From contig NZ_PISM01000021.1 of the NCBI RefSeq assembly GCF_002929225.1, positions 310,001 to 374,000 of the forward strand: a DNA stretch of 64,000 nt, read 5' to 3'. Source of the DNA: Stutzerimonas kunmingensis. GTDB lineage: Bacteria; Pseudomonadota; Gammaproteobacteria; Pseudomonadales; Pseudomonadaceae. The notes below the pieces were generated by a model that made no database searches, was not told where the DNA came from, and saw only the letters and a program-made list of their open reading frames with translations. This document shows, piece by piece, positions 9,241 through 17,479 of this stretch (the first letter of the stretch is position 1; every line of letters starts with the position of its first letter). The position numbers and the translations under genes were made by a program.

Positions 9241-9476
9241 CGCCCTCTGCCGATCAGGTCGCCGCCTTCCAGGCCAACGGCGGCTTTGCGCCTTCGGCCG
9301 TCTCTGCCGTGGTGCTCGCTTTCGTGTTCGCCGTGTTGCTGCTGTGGGGCGTGTGGGCCATGCGCACCGCCTACGTCGGCTGGGCCGAGCACCGCATCAC
9401 TGAACGTCAGTTCCTCGCCGTCGTCGTGCGCTTCGTGGCGATGTACCTGGTGCTGACCTTCTTCCTCCTCTCCTGA
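9237..9476 (+). CDS. TIGR03758-like ICE membrane protein
   Basis: 79 residues with two hydrophobic segments (about 23-44 and 59-78), so an inner-membrane protein. Sequence and position directly after the RAQPRD gene match the TIGR03758 family of PAGI-2-like ICEs. Overlaps the previous gene by four bases. Confidence 0.82.
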   Translation: MTPSADQVAAFQANGGFAPSAVSAVVLAFVFAVLLLWGVWAMRTAYVGWAEHRITERQFLAVVVRFVAMYLVLTFFLLS

Positions 9477-9498
9477 ACGTCACGAAAGGCCATACGCC

Positions 9499-9870
9499 AT
9501 GAACCTGCCATCGACATCCCATCGCATTCCGTCCCGCATCGTCGCACTGCTGCTGCTACCGCTGGCGTTCGCGGGCCTGCCGCTGTCGGCCTTCGCGCAG
9601 GGCCTGCCGACCATGGAAGACCCATCGCGCGGCCAGGGCAGCGGCATCCTGCAGACCTTGCAGAATTACGGCTACGACATCGTGCTGCTGATCGCGCTGC
9701 TCGTGGTCGCCTCGATGTTCGTCGGTGTCTGCTATCACGCCTACACACGCTACTCGGAGATCCACACCGGCCGCGCCACCTGGGGCCAGTTCGGCCTGAC
9801 GGTCGCCGTGGGCGCAATCCTGCTGGTGGTCGGCATCTGGCTGCTCACCAAGGCCACCGGCGTGCTGTGA
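9499..9870 (+). CDS. TIGR03745-like ICE membrane protein
   Basis: 123 residues. A cleavable signal peptide ends near SAFAQG (about 34). Two hydrophobic helices follow at about 59-81 and 98-117. This size and layout fit TIGR03745, a VirB2-like or membrane component preceding TIGR03750 in this ICE class. Function is inferred from synteny. Confidence 0.82.
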   Translation: MNLPSTSHRIPSRIVALLLLPLAFAGLPLSAFAQGLPTMEDPSRGQGSGILQTLQNYGYDIVLLIALLVVASMFVGVCYHAYTRYSEIHTGRATWGQFGLTVAVGAILLVVGIWLLTKATGVL

Positions 9871-9882
9871 GGGCGGCAAGCG

Positions 9883-10293
9883 ATGGCCGTCCCTTCGGAG
9901 ACCCCGCGCGACACCCTGGTGACCTTCCTGCCGCACCGGCTGAACCGCCAGCCGGTGGTCGTGCGCGGGCTGACCGCCGACGAGTTGTGGATCTGCGCCG
10001 GTCTGTCGGCCGCAGCCGGATTCGTGCTCGGCCTGCCGCTGGCCTGGCTCACGCACAGCATCGCCATGGTGCCCACGCTGATCGTCGTCGGCATCGCGCT
10101 GGGCGTCTTCGTCGGCGGCGGTTTCCTGCGCGCACAGAAGCGCGGCCGGCCCGACACCTGGCTGTACCGGCAGCTCCAGTGGCGGCTGGCCCTGCGGCAC
10201 CCGGCGCTGGCGGCACTCCTGGGCGGGCAGCGCCTCATCACCCGCTCGGGCTTTTGGACTACCCGGCGCAATGCCGATCGAGGTGCGCCATGA
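9883..10293 (+). CDS. TIGR03750-like conjugal transfer protein
   Basis: 136 residues, starting FLPHRLNRQPVVVRGLT (after residue 12), typical of TIGR03750 (VirB3-like) proteins. Two membrane helices lie at about 42-60 and 64-84. The stop overlaps the next start (ATGA at 10290-10293). Part of the same transfer operon. Confidence 0.85.
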   Translation: MAVPSETPRDTLVTFLPHRLNRQPVVVRGLTADELWICAGLSAAAGFVLGLPLAWLTHSIAMVPTLIVVGIALGVFVGGGFLRAQKRGRPDTWLYRQLQWRLALRHPALAALLGGQRLITRSGFWTTRRNADRGAP

Positions 10294-10982
10294 GCCGTTT
10301 CAAGAACGAGGTTGCGCACTTGCAGGCGCACGTGAAGACGCTGCGTCTGGGGGCCGGCGCGTTGTTCGTGGTGGCGCTGCTGCTCGGCTTCGGTTGGTGG
10401 AGTGCGCCGAAGAGTCTGACCATCCATGTGCCGCCGGACTTGCGCTCGGGCAGCACGCGCAAGTGGTGGGACGTGCCGCCCGAGAGCGTGTATGCCTTCT
10501 CGTTCTACATCTGGCAGCAGGTGCAGCGCTGGCCCACGAACGGCGAAGAAGACTACCCGCGCAACCTGCGCGCGCTGTCGGCCTACTTCACGCCGAGCTG
10601 CCGGGCCTTCCTGCAACAGGACTACGAGTACCGGCGCGCCAGTGGCGAGCTGCGTCAGCGCGTGCGCGGCATCTACGAGATTCCCGGCCGCGGCTACGGC
10701 GATGATCCGGCCACGCGCGTCAAGGTGCTCTCCGACCGCGATTGGATCGTCACGCTCGACGTGAGCGCGGACGAATACTACGGCTCCGAGCAGGTCAAGC
10801 GCGCCCTGGTGCGCTACCCCATCAAGGTCGTCCGGCTGGACATCGACCCCGAGCGCAACCCCTTCGGCCTGGCGCTGGACTGCTACGCCAGCGCACCCCA
10901 GCGCATCGAACCGCCGCCGACGCCGACCCAGGCCGGCGCGCCCGCCAACGCCTCCGGCCACCTGCAGGGAGACTCCCCATGA
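10290..10982 (+). CDS. TIGR03746-like ICE protein (VirB8-like)
   Basis: 230 residues from ATG 10290; the frame is open upstream, but the ATGA overlap with the preceding gene sets the start. One membrane helix at about 24-42 is followed by a periplasmic domain containing WWDVPPESVY. This matches the PFL_4703/TIGR03746 family. Topology and size fit a VirB8-type component, which is an inference. It overlaps the next gene by four bases. Confidence 0.85.
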   Translation: MSRFKNEVAHLQAHVKTLRLGAGALFVVALLLGFGWWSAPKSLTIHVPPDLRSGSTRKWWDVPPESVYAFSFYIWQQVQRWPTNGEEDYPRNLRALSAYFTPSCRAFLQQDYEYRRASGELRQRVRGIYEIPGRGYGDDPATRVKVLSDRDWIVTLDVSADEYYGSEQVKRALVRYPIKVVRLDIDPERNPFGLALDCYASAPQRIEPPPTPTQAGAPANASGHLQGDSP

Positions 10983-11404
10983 AGTCCGTTAACTGGTCGG
11001 CCCTGGCCGGCATCCTGCTGATCCTCGGTGTCGTGCCGGCCAGCCAGGCCGTGGAAATCCTGCGCTGGGAGCGCCTGCCCCTGCCGGTGCCGCTGGTGGT
11101 CGGCGTGGCGCTGCTGTGGACCTTGCTGGTGGTGGCCGCCGCGGTGGTGGTGAACATCGCCGGCATCCACGTGGTCGGCGGCGTCGAGGGCTGGCAGCAC
11201 TGGCTGCAGGCGCACGCCGGCCACTTCTTCGTGTGGCGGCTGTGCGTCTACGGAGCGACGGCTTACGGCTGGTGGTGGATGCGTCGGCGCCTGCTGCGGC
11301 GGGAGCCGTCCCGCGAGACGCATCAGCGCCTGCTGCGCACGCAGATCGCGGCCGTGATCGCCGTGGTCGCGCTGGAAGCCAGCCAACTGTTGCGGCACGG
11401 CTGA
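10979..11404 (+). CDS. Chimeric transfer ORF: start of a TIGR03749-like protein fused to a small pre-TraG membrane protein
   Basis: 141 residues. Residues 1-41 carry a signal sequence followed by VEILRWERLPLPVPLVVG, the characteristic beginning of the TIGR03749 (PFL_4704) transfer protein. From about residue 42 (VALLWTLLVVAAAVVVNIAG) the sequence changes to a short membrane protein with WQHWLQAHAGHFFVWRL and RTQIAAVIAVVALE, which in intact elements sits just before the TraG gene. The junction lies near 11100. In related ICEs the two genes are separated by several kilobases coding the TraB-like protein, a lipoprotein, the VirB4/TraC-like ATPase and others, all absent here. The fusion is in frame. 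Whether the product does anything is unknown. Confidence 0.72.
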   Translation: MKSVNWSALAGILLILGVVPASQAVEILRWERLPLPVPLVVGVALLWTLLVVAAAVVVNIAGIHVVGGVEGWQHWLQAHAGHFFVWRLCVYGATAYGWWWMRRRLLRREPSRETHQRLLRTQIAAVIAVVALEASQLLRHG

Positions 11405-11419
11405 GACCGGGAGGCAGGG

Positions 11420-12940
11420 ATGACGCTCTACACCACGGACTACCTGGAGTATTACCTGACCCTGGTGGCCTGGGTGGTCAACAACGGCATCTGGAGCATC
11501 CTCGTGGCCAGCGGCGTGTTCGCGCTGCCGTTCGTGGCCATCGTGATCCAGGAATGGCTCAAGGCCCGCAGCGAAGGTGCGGACGAGGGCAACAAGGGCG
11601 TGCTGTCGTCGATGCGCATCGAGAACCGGGTGTGGGTGGCGATCGTGGTCGTCCTGTTCGCCGGCATCCCGTTCATCCCGGTGGATCTCGCCACGATCAA
11701 GTTCGACACGACCCGCTCCGCGCAATGCCAGGTCAACGTCCCGCTGCCCAACGAGACGGGCTGGTCCAACGTCTACACCGCGCTCAACGACCAGAGCGCG
11801 CTGGTGCCGGTGTGGTGGTTCTTCATGCACGCCATCTCGAAGGCGGTCACCAGCGCCGCAGTGGCGGCGATTCCCTGCGGCACGGATCTGCGTCAGGTTC
11901 GCATGGATGTGGATGCCACGCGCATCGATGATCCGGTGCTGGCTCAGGAGGTCGCCGACTTCACGCACGACTGCTACGGGCCGTCGCGAGCCAAGCTGTT
12001 CATGAACCGGCCGACGCTCTCCGACGAGCAGATGAACGACGTCACCTGGATCGGGTCGAGTTACCTCCTCGACACGCCCGGCTTCTATGACACCTACCAC
12101 TCCCGCACGCCGCGCACGGCCTGGCCCTACGACGCGACCCGCGATGCGGGGCTGGCACAGGTGGACAGCGGCGGCGGCTATCCGTCCTGCCGACAGTGGT
12201 GGACCGATGGCGGCCAGGGGCTGCGCAGCCGACTGTTGGCACAGGTCGACCCGGACCTGCTGACCCGCATCGGGCGCTGGGCAGGCTTCCTGTCGCAGAG
12301 CGAGGTCAATGACTCGGTGATTCGCGCCGTGGTCTCACCGCGGCAGCAGAAGATGAACCAGGGCGCCGTCTACACCGATTACGGCGGTCAGATCGACAGG
12401 ACGCTGCCGAACATCGTCACGCGCGACGCGAGCCACCTGGGGCTGACCGTCGGCTCGCTGGCCTTCTTCCCCGCGATGGACGTGGTGCGCCAAGCGCTGC
12501 CGATGGTGCTGACGATGCTCAAGATGGCGCTCGTCATCTGCATCCCGTTGGTGCTGCTGATCGGCACCTACGACCTGAAGACGGTGATGACGGTGAGCTG
12601 CGTCCAGTTCGCGCTGTTCTTCGTGGACTTCTGGTTCCAGCTCGCCCGCTGGATCGACAGCACGATCCTGGACGCGCTCTACGGCTGGCATTCGCCGCAC
12701 AGCAACTTCAACCCGCTGATGGGGTTGAATAACGCTTTCGGCGATATGCTGTTGAATTTCGTGATGGCGATGATGTTCATCGTGTTACCGACGTTCTGGG
12801 TGATGGCACTCGGATGGGCGGGAGTTCGCGCTGGAAACTTCCTGGGCGGTCTCATCACTGGCACGTCCGATGCAAAGTCGGCTGGAGGTAGCGGCTCTCG
12901 TCTTGCGATGACGGCCGTATCGAAAGGTGCAGCGAAGTAA
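11420..12940 (+). CDS. TraG-N domain conjugal transfer protein
   Basis: 506 residues with several membrane helices near the N-terminus (14-45, 72-90) and in the C-terminal half (about 358-385, 390-410, 440-470). It matches the TraG_N family of ICE mating-pair stabilisation proteins. Complete: opens 15 bases after the chimeric ORF and ends shortly before the convergent DUF3742 gene. It would normally be inner-membrane. Without the missing transfer genes it is probably idle. Confidence 0.86.
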   Translation: MTLYTTDYLEYYLTLVAWVVNNGIWSILVASGVFALPFVAIVIQEWLKARSEGADEGNKGVLSSMRIENRVWVAIVVVLFAGIPFIPVDLATIKFDTTRSAQCQVNVPLPNETGWSNVYTALNDQSALVPVWWFFMHAISKAVTSAAVAAIPCGTDLRQVRMDVDATRIDDPVLAQEVADFTHDCYGPSRAKLFMNRPTLSDEQMNDVTWIGSSYLLDTPGFYDTYHSRTPRTAWPYDATRDAGLAQVDSGGGYPSCRQWWTDGGQGLRSRLLAQVDPDLLTRIGRWAGFLSQSEVNDSVIRAVVSPRQQKMNQGAVYTDYGGQIDRTLPNIVTRDASHLGLTVGSLAFFPAMDVVRQALPMVLTMLKMALVICIPLVLLIGTYDLKTVMTVSCVQFALFFVDFWFQLARWIDSTILDALYGWHSPHSNFNPLMGLNNAFGDMLLNFVMAMMFIVLPTFWVMALGWAGVRAGNFLGGLITGTSDAKSAGGSGSRLAMTAVSKGAAK

Positions 12941-12969
12941 GGAGCACTCTCCTCGCGCTGATGCGGCGG

Positions 12970-13338
12970 CTACGGCTCGTCGGGATCGCCCATGTCGATC
13001 CGCCAGTCATCTTTGTCGTACAGGCCGACGCCCGAGTGTCCGTCTCTAAGTTCCGGCTGCTTCTCGTCATCCGCATCGGCATTTCGCGCGAACCATGTGG
13101 CGACCACCGCAAAGGCCAGCAGCAGGACGAGCCAGGATACGGTGTAGAGCAGCATGCCAAGCACGGCCAGCTTGACGATCCAGAGCACCGCCGTCGCCGC
13201 GCCTGCGGGCACCCCGCGCGTCACCAGCCGGCCGGCGACACGCTGCTCGCGGCGCTGGTATCCACGCCAGGCACGGCCAGCCCCCCGGCCCAGCCGGTGG
13301 CTCCAGCGCCCGTTGTGCGTGTTGGTGGTCATGCTCAT
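12970..13338 (-). CDS. DUF3742 family membrane protein
   Basis: 122 residues. Basic N-terminus (GRWSHRLGRGAGRAWRGYQRRE), a long hydrophobic stretch at about 48-82, then an acidic tail ending DWRIDMGDPDEP. This is the DUF3742 family, found next to TraG in PAGI-2-type ICEs and often convergent to it, as here (29-base gap). Function unknown. Confidence 0.85.
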   Translation of the reverse strand: MSMTTNTHNGRWSHRLGRGAGRAWRGYQRREQRVAGRLVTRGVPAGAATAVLWIVKLAVLGMLLYTVSWLVLLLAFAVVATWFARNADADDEKQPELRDGHSGVGLYDKDDWRIDMGDPDEP

Positions 13339-13553
13339 GTGCCTCGGTTTCAGTGGTGCCTCACCTCAGGAGCGGCCGGTTGTGGCTTGCCCTCCAGCAT
13401 AGACCGCGATCAGGAGGGCGGGTGGGTTGCGGCTGGCAGAGCCAGGCTGGCTCGGGTGTCGCCAAGATGATTAGATTTTGCAATAGAAATCAAACCTTAT
13501 GCTACTTTCCCTGCGAGGTTCTTGCGATACCTCTAGGGGCTGATTGGATTCCG

Positions 13554-13569
13554 TGCTATTTTTATAGCA
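13554..13569. promoter_or_regulatory. Perfect 16-bp palindrome overlapping the AbiEi start
   Basis: TGCTAT-TTTT-ATAGCA is a perfect inverted repeat whose last base is the A of the ATG start of the antitoxin gene. AbiEi antitoxins are known to autorepress by binding inverted repeats in their own promoter, so this is a good operator candidate. It could also fold at the 5' end of the mRNA. Confidence 0.5.
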
Positions 13570-14333
13570 TGGATGGAAATTCTAGGCACCAGGTAATCAA
13601 GCGGCTGCAGGCCGGACTCCCCCGCGGGGCGCCGTTCGACCTCGCCACCCTGAGTCAGTTCGGGGTGTCGCCCCAGCTTGCCGCCCACTATGCCGACGGC
13701 GGGTGGCTCGTGCGCCTGGCCCATGGCGTCTATGCCTTCCCGAACGATGAATTCGGGGTCTACAGTGCGCTGAAGTTCCTGCAACAGCGCGTGCCCGGCC
13801 TGCACGTCGGCGGCAAGAGCGCCCTGGCCCTGCAGGGCGTGCGGCACAACCTGGGAAGCCGGGAGGCGCTGGTGCTGTGGGGCGACAACCGCTACGCGTT
13901 GCCGGGCTGGTTCACCTCGCGCTTCCCGGCCCGCTACGTCCATGCCCGCCTGTTCGACTGGCCAGACGCGGACGCGCCGCTGGCCGACAAGACCCTGACC
14001 ACGCCGCCGGGCCTGCCTGATCACCTGCGGGCGGCGGTTCCCGAGCGCGCTGTGCTGGAACTGCTGTACGAGTCCGGCGTCAAGCAGAGCCTCGAAGAGG
14101 CCCGCAACATCTTTGATGGACTGCGTTCTCCCCGCAAGGACTTGCTCGGGCAACTGCTGTCCTGCTGCGCCAGCGTGAAGGCCGTGCGCCTGTTCCTCAC
14201 CTGGGCGCGCGAGACCAGCCTCGTGGATGTCGATGCCCTGCTGGAGCAGTACCCGGTTCGCACCGGCAGTAACACGCGCTGGATGAGCCGGCTCGATGAC
14301 GGCACCTTGCTGAGCCTGAGACCTCATGGATAA
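13569..14333 (+). CDS. abiEi: AbiEi-type antitoxin (type IV TA system)
   Basis: 254 residues from ATG 13569 (MDGNSRHQ). The N-terminus holds a winged-HTH followed by WLVRLAHGVYAFP, the hallmark of AbiEi/DUF4095-type antitoxins, and a C-terminal domain with VGGKSALALQG. It acts as a DNA-binding autorepressor and neutralises AbiEii without binding it (family knowledge). The ORF is open upstream, but the palindrome and family start support 13569. It overlaps the toxin gene by eight bases, as usual for abiE operons. Confidence 0.82.
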   Translation: MDGNSRHQVIKRLQAGLPRGAPFDLATLSQFGVSPQLAAHYADGGWLVRLAHGVYAFPNDEFGVYSALKFLQQRVPGLHVGGKSALALQGVRHNLGSREALVLWGDNRYALPGWFTSRFPARYVHARLFDWPDADAPLADKTLTTPPGLPDHLRAAVPERAVLELLYESGVKQSLEEARNIFDGLRSPRKDLLGQLLSCCASVKAVRLFLTWARETSLVDVDALLEQYPVRTGSNTRWMSRLDDGTLLSLRPHG

Positions 14334-15246
14334 GACCTACGCGGACACCGTTCGCCTGCTGCTGGCCGTCGCGCCCGACGTGTTCGCCAACGACATCTTT
14401 GCCATGAAGGGCGGAACGGCCATCAACCTGTTCGTGCAGGACATGCCACGCCTGTCGGTGGACATCGACGTGGTGTACCTCCCGTGGCAGACGCCGCGCG
14501 ACGAAGCGCTGCAAGCCATCAACCAGGAGCTGGCCGCCATCGCCACGCGCCTTGCACCACTGGGTGTGCAAACACGCCTGGTTCGCGCCAAGGCCCCGGG
14601 GGACACCAAGCTGATCGTCGAGAACGACGTAGGCCAAGTGAAGATCGAGGTCAATGTCGTGTTCCGTGGCAGCGTGCTGCCCGTCGAGCGGCGACCACTG
14701 AGCGCCAAGACCCGCGATCTGTTCGGCGTCGAGTTCGAGCTGCCGATCCTGGCGCCGGATGAACTGTACGCCAGCAAGCTGGTGGCTGCGCTGGATCGAC
14801 AGCATCCGCGCGATCTGTTCGACGTGTGGCAGCTCTACGAATCAGGCGGCATCAGCGATGGCATGGTCGAGTGCTTCGTGGTCTACCTGGCCGGGCACAA
14901 CCGGCCGCCCCACGAAGTGCTGTTCGGCAACGACAAGGACATCGCCGGCGAGTACGGACGAGCCTTTGTCGGTATGGCCGAAGTGGACTGCCCCTTGGAC
15001 ACGCTGCTGGACGCTCGCGCGCAGTTGCGACGCGAGTTGCAGCAACGGCTGACGCAGGCGCACAGGCGGTTCCTGAGTGGCCTGGTACGCGCAGAACCGG
15101 ACTGGTCGCTGGTGCAATGCCAGCACGCCGCGCAACTGCCGGCACTGCGCTGGAAGCTCAACAACCTGGAGACCTTTCGCAAGAAGCGCCCCAAGGACTT
15201 CGCCGCGCAAGCCGCTGCGCTCGATGCCGGCCTGGGCCAGATCTGA
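14326..15246 (+). CDS. abiEii: AbiEii/AbiGii-family nucleotidyltransferase toxin
   Basis: 306 residues. Residues 28-35 read MKGGTAIN and 45-51 LSVDIDV, which together give the nucleotidyltransferase GG[ST]..(DxD) active site; a downstream KIEVNVV supplies the third acidic position. APDELYASKL and DRQHPRDLFDVWQL are typical of the family. AbiEii enzymes transfer nucleotides, probably to tRNA, causing bacteriostasis and abortive phage infection. In this ICE the pair may also stabilise the element. Confidence 0.86.
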   Translation: MDKTYADTVRLLLAVAPDVFANDIFAMKGGTAINLFVQDMPRLSVDIDVVYLPWQTPRDEALQAINQELAAIATRLAPLGVQTRLVRAKAPGDTKLIVENDVGQVKIEVNVVFRGSVLPVERRPLSAKTRDLFGVEFELPILAPDELYASKLVAALDRQHPRDLFDVWQLYESGGISDGMVECFVVYLAGHNRPPHEVLFGNDKDIAGEYGRAFVGMAEVDCPLDTLLDARAQLRRELQQRLTQAHRRFLSGLVRAEPDWSLVQCQHAAQLPALRWKLNNLETFRKKRPKDFAAQAAALDAGLGQI

Positions 15247-15449
15247 CGCGGCGGCAGCAGTATCCCGGCTTGCCGGGGTTGCCCCATGCCGCATTGATTG
15301 CGGCACGCGACACGCGCTGCCCCTATACCCAAAGGCTTCCGAAAAGGCCGCAAGGGCTGGGAAGGGGCAAGGGAATGGGGCCGAGGGGAAAGGCCCTACC
15401 CGAAAAGGCCAAAAGGCACCCCTGAGCAGTCCCTCATCCGAGGTTCGCC
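15247..15449. other. Purine-rich intergenic stretch before the relaxase (possible oriT region)
   Basis: About 200 bases without a gene. 15340-15420 is strongly purine-biased with repeated AAGG/GGGG blocks (AAGGGGCAAGGGAATGGGG, GAGGGGAAAGG, AAAAGGCCAAAAGG). Origins of transfer often sit beside the relaxase gene, so this is the best place to look for oriT, but I see no defined nic site. Confidence 0.25.
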
Positions 15450-17267
15450 ATGCTCTCGCTGTTTCGCAAACGGATGCTACCGGCCTCCGGCGCACCATCC
15501 ACTCCCTCCACCGAGACACCCAAAGGGCTGACGCGGCCCGAGTCGGCCGCATCGCTGCTGGCAACACCGCGCCGGCAGAAACTGCTGGAACACATCTGGC
15601 AGCGCACCTCGCTGTCGCGCCGCCAGTTCGCCACGCTGTACCTGGCGCCGCTGGAACGCTACGCCGAACTGGTCCAACAGTTCCCTGCGTCTGAAAGCCA
15701 CCACCACGCCTATCCGGGCGGCATGCTGGACCACGGCCTCGAAATCACGGCCTATGCGCTCAAGCTGCGGCAGTCGCACCTGCTGCCTGCCGGCGTCACG
15801 CCGGAGGCACAGGCGGCCCAGGCCGAAGCCTGGACCGCAGGCACGGCCTACGCGGCCCTGCTGCACGACATCGGCAAGATTGCCGTCGATCTGCACGTCG
15901 AGCATGCCGACGGCAGCGTCTGGCATCCCTGGCACGGCCCGCTGCGAAAGCCCTACCGCTTCCGTTACCGAAAGGAGCGTGAGTACCGCCTGCACAGCGC
16001 CGCCACCGGGCTGCTCTACGCGCGCCTTCTCGATCGGGACATCTTCGACTGGCTCAGTGGCTATCCCGACCTCTGGGCCGCGCTGCTGTACGTGCTGGCC
16101 GGCCAGTACGAGCACGCCGGCACGCTCGGCGAGCTGGTCGTGCAGGCCGACCAGGCATCGGTCGCCCAGGAACTCGGCGGCGATCCCAGCAAGGCGCTGG
16201 CGGCGCCCAAGCATGCGCTGCAACGCAAATTGCTCGACGGCTTGCGCTACCTGCTCAAGGAAGAGTTCAAGTTGAACCAGGGCGGCCCGGCGGACGGTTG
16301 GCTGACCCAAGAGGCTTTGTGGCTGGTGAGCAAGACCGTCTCCGACAAGCTGCGCGCACATCTGCTGTCGCAGGGCATCGACGGCATCCCGGCGAGCAAT
16401 ACGGCAGTGTTCAACGTGCTGCAGGATCACGGCATCGCTCTTGCCACGCCGGACGGCAAGGCGATCTGGAAGGCTACCGTCACCAGCGACGCCGGCTGGT
16501 CGCACGCCTTCACCTTCCTGAAACTCTCGCCGGCGATGATCTGGGATGCCGCCGACCGGCCGGCGCCCTTCGCAGGCCGTGTGCAGGTCGAAGAGGAACA
16601 AGCGGAGCCGCAGGCGCCGGCGGTGGCTGATGTGCCGCGCGCGGAAGGCATCGATGCTGCACCCGCGAGCACGGCGCCGATTGCATCCGCAGCCACAGAC
16701 CCGGGCGTGGCCGCGCTGCTCGACCTGCTGGGAGACACCACTCCACCCACAGCACCGGAGATCCCGAGTTGCCCTGTTGCCGAGCCCGAGCCGGCCCCTT
16801 TGACCGTGCCACCGCCGCCGATGAGCCTCGCGCCTGCCCCGGATCGCGCGGAGCCCTCCGGGGCGCACTTCATGGCCTGGCTGCGTCAGAGCATCCAGAC
16901 GCGCAAGCTGATCATCAACGACGCCAAGGCTCTGGTGCATACCGTCGCCGGCACGGCCTACCTCGTCAGCCCCGGCGTGTTCCAGCGCTACGCGCAGGAG
17001 TATCTTCAAGTCGCAGCGCTGGCCAAGCAGGAGAAGCTGGAGGGGTGGCAGTGGGTGCAGAAGCGCTTCGAGAAGCTGGGGCAGCACCGCAAGCAGCCCA
17101 GCGGGCTGAACATCTGGACCTGCGAAGTCACGGGGCCGCGCAAGTCGCGCCGGCTGCACGGCTATCTGCTCGCCAGCCCGGATACGCTGTTCGAGGAGAC
17201 GCCGCCAGACAACCCATACCTGCGGCTCCTGCATGAGGACTTCTTACCAAGCGCGAACCTTCTGTAA
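15450..17267 (+). CDS. traI: MobH-family relaxase (TraI-like, TIGR03760)
   Basis: 605 residues. The N-terminal HD-type relaxase domain has HHHAYPGGMLDHGLEI at about 71-86 and LLHDIGK at about 137-143, the metal-binding His/Asp pattern of MobH relaxases. A proline/alanine-rich linker (about 370-460) leads to a C-terminal DUF1528-type domain with FMAWLRQSIQTRKLIIND. It would nick the ICE at oriT and pilot the strand. It appears full length and intact even though the transfer apparatus upstream is incomplete, so mobilisation in trans is conceivable. Confidence 0.88.
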   Translation: MLSLFRKRMLPASGAPSTPSTETPKGLTRPESAASLLATPRRQKLLEHIWQRTSLSRRQFATLYLAPLERYAELVQQFPASESHHHAYPGGMLDHGLEITAYALKLRQSHLLPAGVTPEAQAAQAEAWTAGTAYAALLHDIGKIAVDLHVEHADGSVWHPWHGPLRKPYRFRYRKEREYRLHSAATGLLYARLLDRDIFDWLSGYPDLWAALLYVLAGQYEHAGTLGELVVQADQASVAQELGGDPSKALAAPKHALQRKLLDGLRYLLKEEFKLNQGGPADGWLTQEALWLVSKTVSDKLRAHLLSQGIDGIPASNTAVFNVLQDHGIALATPDGKAIWKATVTSDAGWSHAFTFLKLSPAMIWDAADRPAPFAGRVQVEEEQAEPQAPAVADVPRAEGIDAAPASTAPIASAATDPGVAALLDLLGDTTPPTAPEIPSCPVAEPEPAPLTVPPPPMSLAPAPDRAEPSGAHFMAWLRQSIQTRKLIINDAKALVHTVAGTAYLVSPGVFQRYAQEYLQVAALAKQEKLEGWQWVQKRFEKLGQHRKQPSGLNIWTCEVTGPRKSRRLHGYLLASPDTLFEETPPDNPYLRLLHEDFLPSANLL

Positions 17268-17479
17268 AACCTGCCACCTATCCAAGCCGGGAATTAGCAA
17301 TCTAGGTTGAGCAGGTCGTGAGCTGCATTAAGCGCATCCTGAGCGGCATCTCCCCCATTCAGCAACCGATCACGGTTAAGCCCGCCTCCGCGAACCCATG
17401 CTGTGGGTAGGTGCCCGTTTTCGGCTCGTCTTATGAAAAAAGGTGAGCGTCCAGCCGTCCCATCGCTACTCAGGTTGAG

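Noticed and set aside
9750..10961. 403-codon minus-strand open frame over the ICE genes
   Set aside because: Antisense to four overlapping, clearly recognisable transfer genes in GC-rich DNA; composition is Arg/Gly/Ala/His-rich with no family similarity.
15477..17234. 585-codon minus-strand open frame opposite the relaxase
   Set aside because: Shadow of the MobH relaxase gene in high-GC sequence.
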